Source: Kappaphycus alvarezii
Lineage: Eukaryota; Rhodophyta; Florideophyceae; Gigartinales; Solieriaceae
Direction of reading: 5' to 3'
Assembly (NCBI GenBank): GCA_002205965.3
Contig: NADL03000672.1
Span: forward strand, 558,001 to 622,000
DNA length: 64,000 nucleotides
The translations under genes were made by a program, and so were the position numbers. The notes under the pieces are model-generated. The model saw nothing but the letters and a program-made list of their open reading frames with translations. It was not told where the DNA came from and made no database searches. Position 1 is the stretch's first letter. Each line of letters opens with the position of its first letter. Shown piece by piece: positions 1 through 13,310 of this stretch.

Positions 1-1191
1 GGATTAGTTTCTGTTTCGATACAAGAGCCGATACTTCCAGTGAATTGCACTGCCATTCGGGCGAGGAAGATCTCCGTTGTGGTTCACACAGTGTACGGCC
101 CCTTTTTGAAGTGGCTAAGGCAAGAAGGGTTTCGCGTGCTGGCATATTTGGACGATTTTCTAATCATTCCCTCCCTTTTCGGCATTGTCTCTACAATCCG
201 GCATTGTCGTTTGGCATCCCGAGTAATCTATGGATTACTTGGTGTGCCTGGATTGCAACGGCAGCCGGACAAAGGATGTTGGGAAGGAACGACGAACATC
301 GTGCATCTCGGAGTTCGGATAGACAGTTTCTCAATGAAGTTCTTCGTTGTGCCGGAGAAAATCTCGAAGTTCGAGAACCTAGTCACAAAGCTAATGAAAG
401 AGGTTCGGTTTGGCTGGGGATGGGTGACGAAGCGGAATGTCGCCCACTTATGTGGAGTATGTATATCGCTATCGCTAGCCATGCCCTGGGCTCGGTTCTA
501 CACAAGATCATTGTACTGGGATATGAGTTCTCGAAAGCTAGTGGACCCGACAGGACGCATTCGTCTAAGTCATCAGAGTATAAGGGACTTGCGACAGTGG
601 AAATCGTTGAGTGACACAGACCTTGGTGAACGACCGATGCTCCCCGCAACTCCGAATGCTACTATCCACACCGACGCTGCCGATTTTCGGTACGGAGGTA
701 CTTTAAATATGACGAATTTTGGAGCAAGGGTAAATGGAGAATGGCACGCTAAAGGAATATGGAGTTGGAAAGACAGGGCACAATCAATAACATACCGCGA
801 GTTAAAAGCAATTCGCATGCTGTTGATGGATCGCTTGGTCGTCGAGTTATACAGAATGGAGCGACAAACTTGAGTTTGTTTGGCGACAACTAAGCCGTAG
901 TACACGTCACCAACGAGTTCCTTGTCCGCAAGTCGACCAATGACGCGCGAGTTGCATCGGTTAAAAACCATTCTCGACCACCACAACATCCACATTCGGT
1001 CGGAATGGATTACATCCGTAGCAAACAAGTTCGCGGACGGTCTGTCGCGACGGTTCCCGCAAGGACACCTGCAGATCCGAAGACAGCTGCAGCGTTCCGT
1101 CGCGGCTGGAATGTTGGCACCAATCGACGCGTTCCCATATCGGCCACTTGGGGAACACCCGCGGTTCGCGCGACGCCAGGCGTACGCATAG
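1..1191 (+). pseudogene. DIRS reverse transcriptase / RNase H, 5'-truncated and broken
   Basis: The active-site box LAYLDDFLI (YxDD) lies near bases 139-165, followed by the thumb region and an RNase H domain. The RNase H part shows IHTDAAD near 665-685 and the helix ITYRELKAI near 790-815. The motif GDN-x-AVVHV near 882-905 is readable only in another frame, and the end of the domain (IRSEWI, VANKFADGLSRRF) returns to the first frame near 985-1060. At least two frame changes plus in-frame TGA (871) and TAG (898) are therefore present. The family copies RNA into circular DNA that is inserted by its own recombinase. Confidence 0.85.
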
Positions 1192-1395
1192 CTACCCGCC
1201 GAGTGGAGTAGCAACGAAGTTCTGCTCCTTTGTCATCCAGTCGACCTCATTTTCGCAACGATCGACAAGTCATGGTTGCGTCACTCAAGCCCCAGTAGTC
1301 CTACTAATTCCAGATTGGCCCCGCCATGAGTGGTTACAATATGTTAAAGTGATGGCGTCCCAGTACCAGGTCCTCCCATACAGTACACACCAAAT

Positions 1396-2488
1396 TTGGG
1401 CTGGATTCTGCAGGATAAATCCAATTTGGCGATTAATGATGCTGCAAATCAACATGGCATGGGCGCACGATCTTCCCATCTCCTAGGTCTTGCTGATGCT
1501 GCTTTGGCTCGTCTTGGTTCTATGCCGGCCTCGGCTGGCATTATTCGCTCTGCTGAGTTACTGGCTGATTATTCTTGGATTGGACGGACGACTGCTAGTC
1601 GCAATTCGCAGTGGCGAGCTTGGGTACAATTTTGTACAGCGGAACAACGCCCTCTGTTGCCTGTAACCGAAGCCCATTTAGTTGCATTGTTTGGATTGCT
1701 TACGGCGGAGCAGGAAGCTGGACGTCTAAGTATCAGTAGCTCCTTGCTTCCGCAGTATTTTAGTGCCGTTAGACAGATGCAAATGATGCTCATTGGATCA
1801 CCAGTGCCGACGTATCCATTTCTTTTCCATGTGTTACGAGCATACAGAAGATGGGAAAAAGGGAACTTTCCATTGCATACGGTTCGGTGTGGCTTTCCAG
1901 CCTCTTCAGTACAGGCAATTTGGGGACTAGGAATGTCAACTTCTTCTTAATTTGTTCTTCGCGATGCTGCAATGGTCGTGTTTGCCTACTGCCTCAATGG
2001 ACTGCGTGATAGCTCGGTGACTTCCCTGTTGTCGACTAATGTCACCGTTTCTGAGCAAGAAATCATTTCCCGTTTATCAGTGGTCAAAGGGCGCCGAGCT
2101 AGTCAACAAACGCTGATGCGGTATAAGCGTATAGCATCATCTACTTCTCCTTTTGACCTTTAGCTTCGCTGGGCGCCCAACCAAGGAAAACATCTGAACT
2201 TCTTCGGGCTAGAAGGGGAGCGATCCCCGCTTCTTGATCAAACTTTATCTCGAGCGTTACATCGCTGTTTGTCCCTCCTTCGCATAACTGACCCCCCGGG
2301 GGGTGGTTTTCATCGCATTCGATCCGCATTTGCGCGCATACAGAGCAAGTGTTGTTAGCAATTCTGTTGGAAGTGCGTATGTCTCGCTTCGGATGGGCAC
2401 CAAACAGTGGTTCTGAAATGGCTGCAACTTATGCAAGATATTTCGGGAAAACGTTGGGTATTTTACTGAAAGAAAGTTGCACTTACTA
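1396..2488 (+). pseudogene. DIRS tyrosine recombinase, broken
   Basis: The N-terminal half has the helical SAM-like domain of DIRS recombinases (RLGSMPASAGIIRSAELL, then ASRNSQWRAWVQFC). After an in-frame TAA at 1948 the same frame continues with NGLRDSSVTSLL near 1993-2030, which carries the first catalytic Arg. The HxxR motif reads HRIR near 2313-2325, and the nucleophile Tyr is in MAATYARYF near 2418-2443, one frame away. The R...HxxR...Y set is thus present, but two stops and a frameshift disrupt it. The enzyme joins circular element DNA to the target without making a target duplication. Confidence 0.8.
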
Positions 2489-5400
2489 ACTGGAGAATTG
2501 AATCAGTCTTCCAATAAAGATACCAATTCCACACGTTTAGTTATACAGGCTATGGCGATTATAATTGCTGCTGGATGAGCTTGTTTTGAACTTATCTGCT
2601 TAGAATCATGAACTGATATTAAAGACAAAGGAGATGAAAGAAAGCCACTTTGTAGATCCAACTATCTTTGTAAGTCGAATATAAAACATGACATCAAAAA
2701 TTCAAACGGTTGGACTTCTGAAAGTAAGACTATTTTGCACTCAAAATTCTAAACAGACAACTTTACATCGTCCATGAAGACATTTTCTTCATCCCAAACC
2801 AATTTATACAGGGATTAATTATTAATGGATCCTTAGATAAATATATATATTTAGAAATATATCCTTCTATGAGGAAACAAGATGACTAAAGAGATTTCTG
2901 TGTAGAATATCATGAGATTCTCAGCTTTCAAACTGCTTTGCATTGCTTAGTTGGAAGCAGAATTCCAGAAGGGGAACTTGATATAGATATCAGCTCAATT
3001 CAGGAGTTGAGGCCGGAATTAGATGTAGAATCTGGAGAAGTGATCTAGAAATAATTCATTTCAATGGCTAGCAAAGACATTCATATACTCATTTAAGGGA
3101 ATAGAAAATAAATTGGGAAAGATTAGAACTAATTTAGATGTTTGAAGGGTTTAAAGCAAAAGGAAGCTGTAATTTGCCACGCAGGCAACATTTAACTTGG
3201 GAATGTTTGAAAACTTGAGAGAACTTGAGACGGTTCTGATCATGGAAAAAGCGCTTCTATATCAAGTAACTCAGCTTTGATATTACATTGGCAAGAGGCG
3301 TATTACGGGTGTTTGTATTCTATTTTAGAAGGTCTTCGATGGGATAAGATATCTTTTGAGGCATTATATGACAATAAATAACCCTTGAAGGGAAGTGAAT
3401 CTCATTGTTCCAATAAAGTAATTCGGCATGAGAAACAAGGATTGGGATATTTTTTTTGATATTTGGTTTCAAAAAAGGATGAGTAGTGGTTGACAGCTTT
3501 AATGGGAAAGGTTTAAGGAAATGGAGAAGTTGAAGAATGTGATATGTGTTCTTGCCCAATATAAATGTATCTATACTCTGGTGAGGTGAAGATGAGAACA
3601 CAGTACTACAATAATCTACCGGTACAGTTTATAAGCAATTGAAAATAAACCTGTTACTGGAAAAAATTCAGGAAGATCACTCAGTTAGAGAAAGTAACCT
3701 TGTAAACGTAACTATTGGAAGAAATATAAAGTCAAGGAATACTTTACAACTTGAAAAAGTCACTTGTTACAAAGTTTTTTGTCTTTCTTCCTCGATATCA
3801 ACAATGGTGCAAATCAAGGTTCCAGAAATCACCAAATTTCTGCCCAAATACTCTAAAAATCGCAATGCGTTAAATAATGTCATTTTGGCAGGAATAAGTA
3901 AAAAAAAAGTGTTGATACAGCAATATAAATTTTCTTTAAACCATAAGAGAGTTTGTGAATTATTATTGCCCATTTAAGTTTTGTGAAAATTATTACACCT
4001 CGACTTATAAGGTAATACTCTTAGGCTATCCACTGTGTTTAATTCTTAATCGGCCCTGAAGAGAGAGAATAACGCAGTTTCAATGCGGAGATGCCTTATA
4101 CTATATTCATAACATGATAACGTTCAACTTTGTAATTTTCGTCGACTGTTGAAAATACAAAATTCTTAAGCATTATCCAATCGATGACGATTTCAAGATC
4201 TTTAATCATTGATGCAATTATAGTTCTAATTAAAGAACTCAGTTTTAGATGTTTTTTTTGGATACCATGCCGTCATAATTTTGAATATAATTCTAGAATA
4301 AATAAATTGTAAGTGAAACAAAACATCATATAAATAGCAGGAATGAACTCCAGATGGTTTTGCTATACAAGAGTTGGTATATATATATGTAAGATTTTCA
4401 TGCTATCCTTATGTACAAATATCATATGGAGGGAGTTTTGCATTATTCCTCTACTCAAGTCTTACTTAAAAGAGGTCACAATGCCGCTGGTTGGAGCTTT
4501 ACCGCTCGGATTGATTTATCCGTAAAGAATTATTTTGAGAAATCAGCGATATAGAGCGGATTTACTCCACATCAGCTTATTTTATTGAGCTTCAGATGAA
4601 GATTTCAGTTAATTTTGAGAATCAAGCTATTTTTTAAAATTTATATGGATTCCAAGAAAACTTTACTGTAGTTCCGAAGCTAATGGGAAAAAAGGTATTT
4701 TTATGTCTCATCTACTATTGAAATAGCCTAAATTGAATATGAAGATTATATTGGAATCATCAGGACGAATAGCAGTAAGATTTTTGTACAGTACTACTCA
4801 ATTATCTCTTCAACGACCTTGAAACTCTAAAAAATATTTTCCACCTGCCTCTTTTGCCATTGAGGGAACTTATAATCTACCTATTAGGCTAGGTGTATTT
4901 TGTTGAGAAGATTATATTTGAGTGCTCGTTTCGTTCATATAGGATAGATCAGTAAAGAAAGTGTTACAACATGGAGAGATAAATAATAAATAACTTAAAA
5001 ACTAGCTCAAAGTTTTAAAAAAAGCAAAAAAACTTTAGCTACCGGAAAACTCATACCGCAGAGCTCTGAACGGACAGGCTATTATTTGTGAATATTCAAT
5101 TATTTTCTCTTAAACTACAGCTACGGAATGTGGGAATATATTATTCGTGTGGTGAGGCAGGCGGCTGATATATAAAGAATCCAACCTGATATATCCTAAA
5201 AATGTAAATAATTGGGGTGGAGTACAAATTTGTTCTCTAAAAGGAGTGTGTACGGAGTGTATATTCCATGAAAATGTTGCTTAGTTGTTCCTACAAAGAT
5301 ATAAAAGGTTCAAATACGATACTTGAACGAAAATACCAAAAGATAGGTACATGAAACTATAAAAAACGGAGTAGATCCATTGATAACACAATTTGGCTTT

Positions 5401-8400
5401 GCTACAGCGATACAAATAGTAAAAAGTTCAGTAACTAGTGAATAAGGAGTCATCGAGGTTCGATGTAGATGCTGACGAGATGGAAATGTGTGATGAAAAC
5501 TTATTTAGAGTCGATGATTTATCAGCGTCGCTGTGCCCGGGATGAGCACCACTTTATGTGGCGGCCACATCTCCAGCATTGATGCCGTTGCCAAGTTTTT
5601 GTATAGGAGTTTAATCATTTGGAAAAGTCGTGTAGATATTTAAGAAGAAGTCCGGTTTGACACAGCGATGCATTCAATGCCAAGTTTTTTTTCCATCTTA
5701 CACAATTTTCTTTAGCTCAGGCCAGCTTGGAATTCTCATAAGTTTGAAAAGAGTTTTTTCCTCGAAGCTGTGTAAGAACTCAAGCGTTGTTCTTCTTCTA
5801 AAACATAAGGTAGTTATACCCGCAGACGGCAGTAGAAGTAAATTTTGGATAATTATTGGTAGTCTATGTGCCAAAGTTCTTCCCATTCATGATTATTTAT
5901 TCTTTTTTAGATTCTTACAAGGGATAGATAAGTCTAGTCAAGCAACATCACAGTCATAAATGATGCTTTAAATGGGGATATTTGAACATTATGTAGGTCA
6001 AGTTACAGAGGTGTTGAATTAAGATGAATTTTGTACGCCAGAACGGAAGTGCGTGGGCCCTTCAAATTCAAAGCGGTAACATGCCCAAAATATTATCAGG
6101 ATTGTTTGAAAGTCAAAAAGTATTGTTACCGTCCATGAAGGAGCTGCGGTTTGGAGTCTTTGAAGTCTGTTTTACTTGAATTATCCTAAAACCATTGAAA
6201 TATTAGCAGACAGATATACGAAGTACACCAAAAAAACATTTGGAAACAAAATCAGAACAGTTCTCAACGAACAACAGACAAGAAAATAGGATTAACAAAT
6301 AGCTAACTTCCAAATATTTACCCTCTCTACCCGAAATTTCTTATATAGAGAGATTTTTCTCAAAAAGTTTGGAATTTTAGCCTCACAAATGAGTGTTTCA
6401 TTTATTTTTTTGACATAATTGACATCGCTGCGGTTCTGAAGAGTTAGTTTGCATTTGGGTTGAAAGGGGCTGTTACATAACCGATTTTGGTACTTTTAAT
6501 CTCTTTGAACAGCTTATTGATTCTAGTAGCGTTCCCGTAATGAAGAACGGACCTGATCAATTTCAGTTACATCTGGAGATTCTTGGCTCTTGTAAGTGAT
6601 ATCATAAGCTCTACAATGGGATTTGTCATGTTTGTGTAGAATTTTTAAGCTTTTTGTCTCTAAACTAATTGGGTATACTTTTCGGAGCCTTCAACTTCCT
6701 CTATTGGCCCTTATTTTATCCACAACGAAAAATTTTACTGCTAATCTATATATTTTAATTTTGAATTCGAAAATAAATTTGAATTACGAAACTAACGGAT
6801 ATTGTGGAATTTTTCAAAGACAAATTTCATGTGTCACGGCAAGTTTTTACCCTATAGCATATACGAACATTTGACTTCAACTCTTTAGATATCATACTTT
6901 TTATAAAGTTAAAAGACGAATTTTTATACTTCCACTGGACTCAAAGGAAAGAAAAGTTTCTCAAACTATATCAATAGGAGTAACTTTAGAATAAGGAACT
7001 AAAGAAAATCTCAGGGATTGGTATTAGAGAGGTAATTTAATATATCTACATAAGAAGGTCTTACTCTTTGTTTGCACCATTTAATCAACTTTGTAAGCAA
7101 AAATTAGTATGAAGTACTTGCGGAACCCAAAAATAAATCATGAAAAGCTTTTTTTTACGAAAAAGTCTTCATTATCGTCACTAATGTATCAAAATTGGCC
7201 CATAGTTGAGCGATAGCAGTTTAATCACCTGCAATAATTGTATAGGAAAATGCTGAATGACGCGATGTCAACTCATTACGTATTTATATCTTGGGGTTAC
7301 GTCGGCTAACGATAAAACAGTTTACGAAAATGAAAAAAAGCTTAAAAGAGCTACACTAAGATTAAAAATTATCATTTTGAGGGACCGTAGCAAAGAATTA
7401 ATACCCAAAGAAGTCGAAGGAAGGGGAACTGATACTATAAGAAGTTTAGATGATTACTAGCACTTAAATCTTTTTATAATATTCTCTCAGCTTATAAATA
7501 CCTTTTGGCGAGCTGAGATCAGAGTAAAACACAGAAAAAGCCAACTATACCAGAAAGCACACAATAAAACTCTGAAGAGCGGGCTCAGGTGACCAGTAGA
7601 AACAAACCAGTATCTCCTGAAAAAATAGCCAGATAGATATGTATAAGGAGTGTAGTGGTATTTGCACTTATAAAGAATAACAGTTGCGTAAAAGAAGCGA
7701 AATATCCGCCAAAACGAACGCGACATGACCAATATGGAATAACATTTTCTTCATGGAGCGGCGTCCGAATAAATAAATGCGCCCGTACTCTGCCAAAGTG
7801 GATTGATCTACCGATATCTACAATTTGAAAGTGATTGTTCATGTACTGTTACAGTCATTGGTACAGTTTTTCTCTCGTTACCAAAAATGAAAGAAGAATA
7901 TCCGCTGTTATATATACATCTTGAAGACTACATAAAATTTTATTAGATCTCTTCTGATAAGGAAAAGAACTCTCCGTGATTTGAAAGAATATGTCTGTCT
8001 TTCTAGTGTAGCATATATCAGATAATAGCGCATTCTTGCGAATATGTAATGGAAAATAAAGTAAAGTTCATGAGTATCACCGACGAAAGTAACAAGCAAA
8101 GGATTGTATGAATCTAAATTCTTGGACAAGGGATATTTAATTACTAGGAACGATCGGCTGACCAGTCCTATTCAGTTAAAACTACCACAGTGCACGAAAA
8201 TACATTGAAGTTTTCTCAAGGCTGCGCCGTTTAATAAAATAGAATATTGGTGATTTTGGATAGAGAGATACTAGAGGTATACTACATGATAGTAAGAATA
8301 TTACCTTGGATGTGGTAATATGTGGATGAAACCTTAAAATATATTCCATTGATACCTTCACGTGAATTTTCATACTAGGTAGTGACAATATCAAATCATT

Positions 8401-9680
8401 GAATATAGTTAAGTGCACAACCGACTTCAATCGAGTGAGTGAAAACATCTTATATGAATACAACTTCTGAATATTTCTAAATCAGAATATGGAAGGATTG
8501 AGCGCTCCATTTGTAAGTCAATTTGATTTCCAAAGAATAATTAAAAACTCTTAAACTATGTCCTAGAGATATCTTGTTTGGCTCATCAACTCGTCTCTGT
8601 TTTCTTGTCCATTTAGTGTGGTTTGATACATCATTTTGAGCCCGCGAAAGCTCATAAACAAGATACAAGCGCCAAACTATCGGGATACGTGCCTTTACCC
8701 CTAGAATTTCCAACGTCGATTGGGGATCACTTTAGACTAAAATATGAATATTCCGAATTTATTTTTTCAAATAATTCTACTTCCATTGGATTTTTGACGG
8801 GCAAGGAACAGTAAATATATTTCAAAGGATGAGTACGATATTTTCATATCAATCATGATTCGAAAATATTCTAGATACAGATTATGATTCATTTTCTGAC
8901 ATGTAATATTATACTGTAAGTTGCAGAAAAGCGTAACTCGAATCGATCTTAGTTGTTTAACGGGGCATTCCAGAGAAAAAATTTTAAATATGCCTTCTAA
9001 AAGTACTGTATTGGCGGAGGTAGAGGTTAAAATTGAGAAATACATAGTATGTTTCAATTGTTTCCAGAAAAAAACCCAATTAACACAGCAGTCAGAGGAA
9101 TAGTGCTTGTAACATAAATTTTGGCAGCGAATTACTTTTGAAGGATGATATGTCTTTGCTTAATAGTAAATGACATTCCTATTTGCACTTAAAATGAATT
9201 TTCAAGTATGCGAGGGACCTTTGAACCAGCCGCCCTGGTGCAATATAATTGATACTTTAGTCCGTCAGGGGTCTGCAGCCTAGTTTGAAGATCAATTTAC
9301 TGTGTCTTTGACTAAGTATGTATCTATAGTACCCATTATAGAAATCAAGCATATAAGTGTTCACACGAGAAGGAGCCAATACAATTGTAGAGCTTAGGCG
9401 GTAAATATGAAAAATATATACGAAGGAAAAAAATACAAGGCAAACTTTGAGAAAAATATTTGCTTTATACGTTGAAAAAAGTTTTTAACCCGTTCCAATT
9501 TTAGAGTGCAGTAGGTCTGAATACAGCTCGCGTTTCAGAACTCACTCGCTCAATAACAAATGCACACAGTACTTTCGCATAACCATCGCAATATAGTGGT
9601 CCACCAAATCAAAAACGCTATATATAGATTCCTCACAGCACCACTGCGAAATATAAACTGCCTTTGCCACTCTTTAACTG
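2489..9680. other. AT-rich region with no recognisable gene
   Basis: About 7.2 kb of visibly AT-rich DNA. The open frames are short, low in complexity and overlap on both strands, and none shows a domain I recognise. The longest (about 110 residues at 3639-3977) is Lys/Ile/Asn/Leu-rich, as expected by chance at this composition. I see no tRNA-like, rRNA-like or array-like structure. Confidence 0.6.
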
Positions 9681-9689
9681 GGAATAGCC

Positions 9690-10060
9690 TAAAAACAGCC
9701 ACATAAACAATGCATACATCCTTACGCTTCGTCGCCACCTCCACGCCTCGCCACACCGACGACTTGCCACCATCAAGCCTCACCTCCACCAGACCTCGCG
9801 GCCACCACTCCAAACCAATACCAAACCTTGGCACTACTATACTTCCCCACCACAACGCCTCAGCACTACCAAGCACTGCCACATCCACGCCTCGTGACCA
9901 TCACACCTCACCACATCTCACCACAAGAAAGCCTCTCCATCACGAAGCGTCGTCAATACAACGCCTCGCCACAACCACACATCGCCACTACCGTGCCTCG
10001 CTACAGCAAAGCCCATAACCATAACGCCCCGTTACAACCGAAATCGCAAACACAGCCCTT
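9690..10060 (+). repeat. CAC/CCTCGCCAC-rich low-complexity degenerate repeat
   Basis: The plus strand becomes strongly C/A-rich with a recurring CCTCGCCAC / CACCACGCCTC theme and little G. It is open in two overlapping frames giving Thr/Pro/His-rich peptides, which I read as a composition effect, not as genes. It stands out sharply from the AT-rich DNA on both sides. Confidence 0.55.
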
Positions 10061-10689
10061 CTGAACCATGTCAGAAACGCAAATATCTGAAAATATAATC
10101 CTGTTACCTACAATGTTAGCATGTTCTATTTTCGTGAACCATGAATGCGCTGCGGCCTACCTTCGCCTTCCAGCTGACAGAACAATTTCGAGAGAAAATG
10201 AAATTAGCCAGTACAACTCCGTATTGGACTTACGTAAATACAATTTGATGCAGATTTACCTTTCCCTATGATGGAATTTTTTTTGACGGGTTCGGAGTTG
10301 ACGGCTTACGTAGCATGATCAACTTTACGCCGAATGAGTTTAAAACTCCGAGGAATCACTGCCAAGAATTTATTATACAGACCCATGATGCCGGGAGGGG
10401 GCTCAACTCTAGTGTGAATGGTAAGGACGTTTTTTGTTTTACTAAATGTTCTAGAACATCGAGATCAATGGCAAATTTTGGCCAGGATATTCAATAATTG
10501 AATTTTTTATTTCAATTTCAGATTTTCCGTACGAATCATTCGTTACAGAAGTAGGGAATATGAATAGTACGAACAGGATTAAGGAAGACCTACAAGTGTT
10601 AGAAATTTTCCCGGAAGTTGGTTATTGTACTGGCATAACCTTTCAGGAATCTTTTCGGCCCATTGTTCTTCTTGCATCTTCACTAGACA
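10061..10689. other. Stretch with nothing recognised
   Basis: Short open frames only, including one of 60-67 residues on the plus strand near 10068-10271, with no recognisable domain. AT content is intermediate. Confidence 0.5.
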
Positions 10690-11600
10690 CTCAATCTACA
10701 CTAAAGAGGCTACGGTAAAGCAAAACGCGCGGTCCCATCTCCATTTAAGTAACACGTACAGGGAGGCTAACCCTTCCCTTCCCCAGCAAAAATAGGAAGA
10801 AATCCGGCTCCGCGCCCTGGGGCAAGCATTTTGCCTCAGTCTCGCTGCCTCCTTCCTTGAAGCACTTCCCTTCTCTGCCCTCCGCGACCCCGACAGACAA
10901 TGGTTAGTAATGCACCAAAGGCACATCGGCTTTCCTGCATACGCAAATACCCTGCCTGTCGTCTTCCTGCACTGGCACCAGCACATGGACGCGGATGGAG
11001 ACCACGAAGCAGACCTCTACTTCACCGGAATCGGCGGTCTACAACGGCAAAAATCAGTGCATAACGCCTTCATCGCGCGCGTTATGCGCGCCGACGGTCG
11101 GGACTGCAGGATTGAGGTACCATGTCAGAAACTAAAGACTAAGCTCAGTCCAGCGAATATCCTAGTCGTTCCCATCGCTAGCACCATACTGTTGCAACCC
11201 CGCCCTATCGTAAAATACTTCGAGCTGGCAACACTAATGAAGGCCCCGCAGATTTAAGGTGGCACAGCAGACTGCGAGCACCGCGAAAAGGTCCGTGAAA
11301 TCGAACGCAAGCTGTTATGTCGTGCGCTCATCCTCCAGGAAGGCCATCTGTGTGACATTCTTTTCCAGTTTCAACTCCTTTCTTTTAATTGCCTAGTCCC
11401 AATCTCCGCCTGACATCCAATTTTCTGAACAAGCTTTTGCCGGCCATCGCCCAACAGTATCACACCTCCATGGAGGTTACTCGTCGCCGCAGCTACCAGC
11501 ACCTAAGCGCAGTCATCTGGCCCACTGTTGCCATCGCAATAATTTCCCGCGCAATAGTACACGCGGCTAACATTGACCACCCAGTTAGCTCCAAAATGTA
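10690..11600 (+). pseudogene. Non-LTR retroelement C-terminal domain, degenerate fragment
   Basis: Between about 10963 and 11190 the plus strand encodes a degraded version of the Cys/His C-terminal domain found after the reverse transcriptase in a family of non-LTR elements. It shows DGDHEADLY, then SVHNAFIARV, an AG/IEV segment and SPANILVV (normally PADILV). The leading CxxC pair has decayed to HWH. Further on, QHLSAVIWP near 11490-11530 matches the end of the better-preserved copy at 37,965-38,734, which reads QELSYAIWS. The region is GC-richer than its surroundings. No intact ORF remains and no polymerase domain is visible here. Confidence 0.6.
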
Positions 11601-12839
11601 AACTCAGACCCTTAATTGCATGTTGTCCGAGAATTAGTGACCTGATTTTAGTCGGGTTACTACGGTACTATTTATCGTTTATAAATACTCTAAAACCCCA
11701 TTTACCCTAAATTTGGCTCCTACATGCACATGCGGTCAAGAATTACTCAAATGCTGTAATTGTTTGGATTGCACATATTTTTAAAGATTTTCATGAGTGG
11801 CAGTTAATTTACCGTGTCACTGAATCATTACTTGATTAAATTTTTAATGTTGTCAATTTTTACGTAATTAAATTTAATTAATTAATTAATTAATTAATTT
11901 AATTACGTAAAAAGAAGGTGCAGAGATACAGACAGCAATTTTGAGTATGTTTCGTATTTGATAATTTTACCTTGTAGTATGAGAAATACAGCTAGTACAT
12001 GTTTTTCACTCAATCAGTAGAGGCAATATACTATGTATAAAAAGTGTTGTCCCTGGTTTAAGCTCAGAAAATTATGCCCACTTTTCATTAATGAAAGGTT
12101 TCCAAATTCTCTATAATAAGTCGTTAATATCCTATTTCGTGCATTCATTGACCCAAAGAACACAGAAGGACAGGACTTCGTTAAAAGGTTGATTTTGGGA
12201 GTTCTCAATTCTTAGAGAGGAGTAAGTTACAAAAGAAAGCATAATGGATTCTATTCGCACAAACTAAACTCCTTCATACAGCTCCATCATACTCTACTTT
12301 CCCTTCTTTTGAACGTTCGATTCAGCGTAACCGCAAAAAAATAAATATAAACACAAAATAATGTCCTCATATGCGAATTTCAGTGAATGTGAGTTTCTAG
12401 TCTAGCTTCTATTGAGCTCTACAAAATATTGATTTGGTTACTAACCGTGTTTCAAATTTAAGAAAAAACCAACCGTCATATTTGTTGAGAATTATAATTT
12501 TGTCCAGTCGGTGAAATAGGAGACTGAAAACGAGTATTAATGTATAATTCAGCTACTTCAGTAGTTCGATATTATTGGCTTGCCTTTAATGGGTGAAAAT
12601 TACGTCAGGGTCTATTATCATGCATGATGGAGAAATAGCGGTGAGTTTCAATCCTGTGTGAAAGCTCATAAAGATTAAAAGGATTGTTTCTATGAAGAAG
12701 AAATATAACGAGAACACTTAATTATATGATTTGTTGAGCTTTAAACTAATTACCTTTACGTACTGTTTTTTTTCATCTTTGAATATAATTATTACGGTTA
12801 CAAAATAAATATACTTTTTTGTTATTCTACTGAGAAAAT
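11601..12839. other. AT-rich stretch with no gene, holding one strong palindrome
   Basis: AT-rich, without recognisable coding potential. The only structured element is the hairpin listed at 11857-11913. Confidence 0.5.
11857..11913. repeat. AT-rich palindrome with 16-bp perfect arms
   Basis: The left arm TTTTTACGTAATTAAA (11857-11872) is exactly complementary to the right arm TTTAATTACGTAAAAA (11898-11913). The 25-bp centre is an (ATTA)n run that is itself nearly self-complementary. It could extrude as a cruciform or be the relic of a very small inverted-repeat element. No flanking duplication was identified. Confidence 0.8.
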
Positions 12840-13310
12840 CTTGCTACGTCGTTCGCGGCTAGAGGTTTCGTTTTTGGTTCAGTATCATGCCGTTGGCCAT
12901 GTACTTTTCAATTGGATTGTCTTCCCGCGCCCCAGCGCAGGTGGGTTCTCGAACTGGGAATGGCGTGTAAGGAGGGCTCTCTACCTGAATAAAGTTCTGC
13001 AACGCTCAGCGTACCCTGCCGCACTTAATCCTGCTGTCCTTTTGGACAGCAAGCGAGGGTCCTGGGTCCCGTGGTTCTGCTGGTTGTGTCCGAGGCCGCA
13101 AACTGGGAGCACATGTTGACGTCGTCGCCGCTACCTGTAAGAATCCGCTTACACATGAGTTTTTCAAGCTACCACCGCCTTGGCCCGCAGGTGTGTCTGT
13201 AGTGTGATTTTCTTCCTTCCAGTCCGTTGGCGTGGTAATCGGTCTAGCCAGTGCTGGGTTGAGTCTTTTAGCAGGCCAACTAAAAATCAAATTAAAAGAC
13301 TCCATTTCTC
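12840..13310. other. GC-rich patch with overlapping open frames, unrecognised
   Basis: The composition shifts abruptly to GC-rich, with open frames of about 90-100 residues on both strands (plus 12841-13119, minus 13006-13305). Neither shows a motif I recognise. It is probably the remnant of a retroelement or of a displaced gene. Confidence 0.35.

Larger units (their letters stand above)
1..2488 (+). mobile_element. DIRS-type (tyrosine-recombinase) retrotransposon, 3' part
   Basis: Reverse transcriptase, RNase H and tyrosine recombinase occur in that order on the plus strand, which is the order of DIRS-order retroelements. No LTR or protease/integrase of the LTR type is visible. The element enters from the left edge, so its gag-like ORF and the RT fingers are outside the window. 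Several stops and frame changes show that it is not intact. The 3' limit is set at the end of the recombinase reading; the split or inverted terminal repeats expected for DIRS elements were not located. Confidence 0.85.

Noticed and set aside
45-614. Long open frame overlapping the DIRS reverse transcriptase
   Set aside because: It is the +2 shadow of the frame that carries YLDD and the RNase H motifs; its own product has no motif.
3320-3977. Open frames of 93 and 112 codons in the AT-rich region
   Set aside because: Composition is Lys/Ile/Leu/Asn-rich as expected by chance, they overlap frames on the other strand, and no domain is visible.
9710-10064. Thr/Pro/His-rich open frames
   Set aside because: Two overlapping frames are both open because the sequence is a C/A-rich repeat with few stop-forming words.
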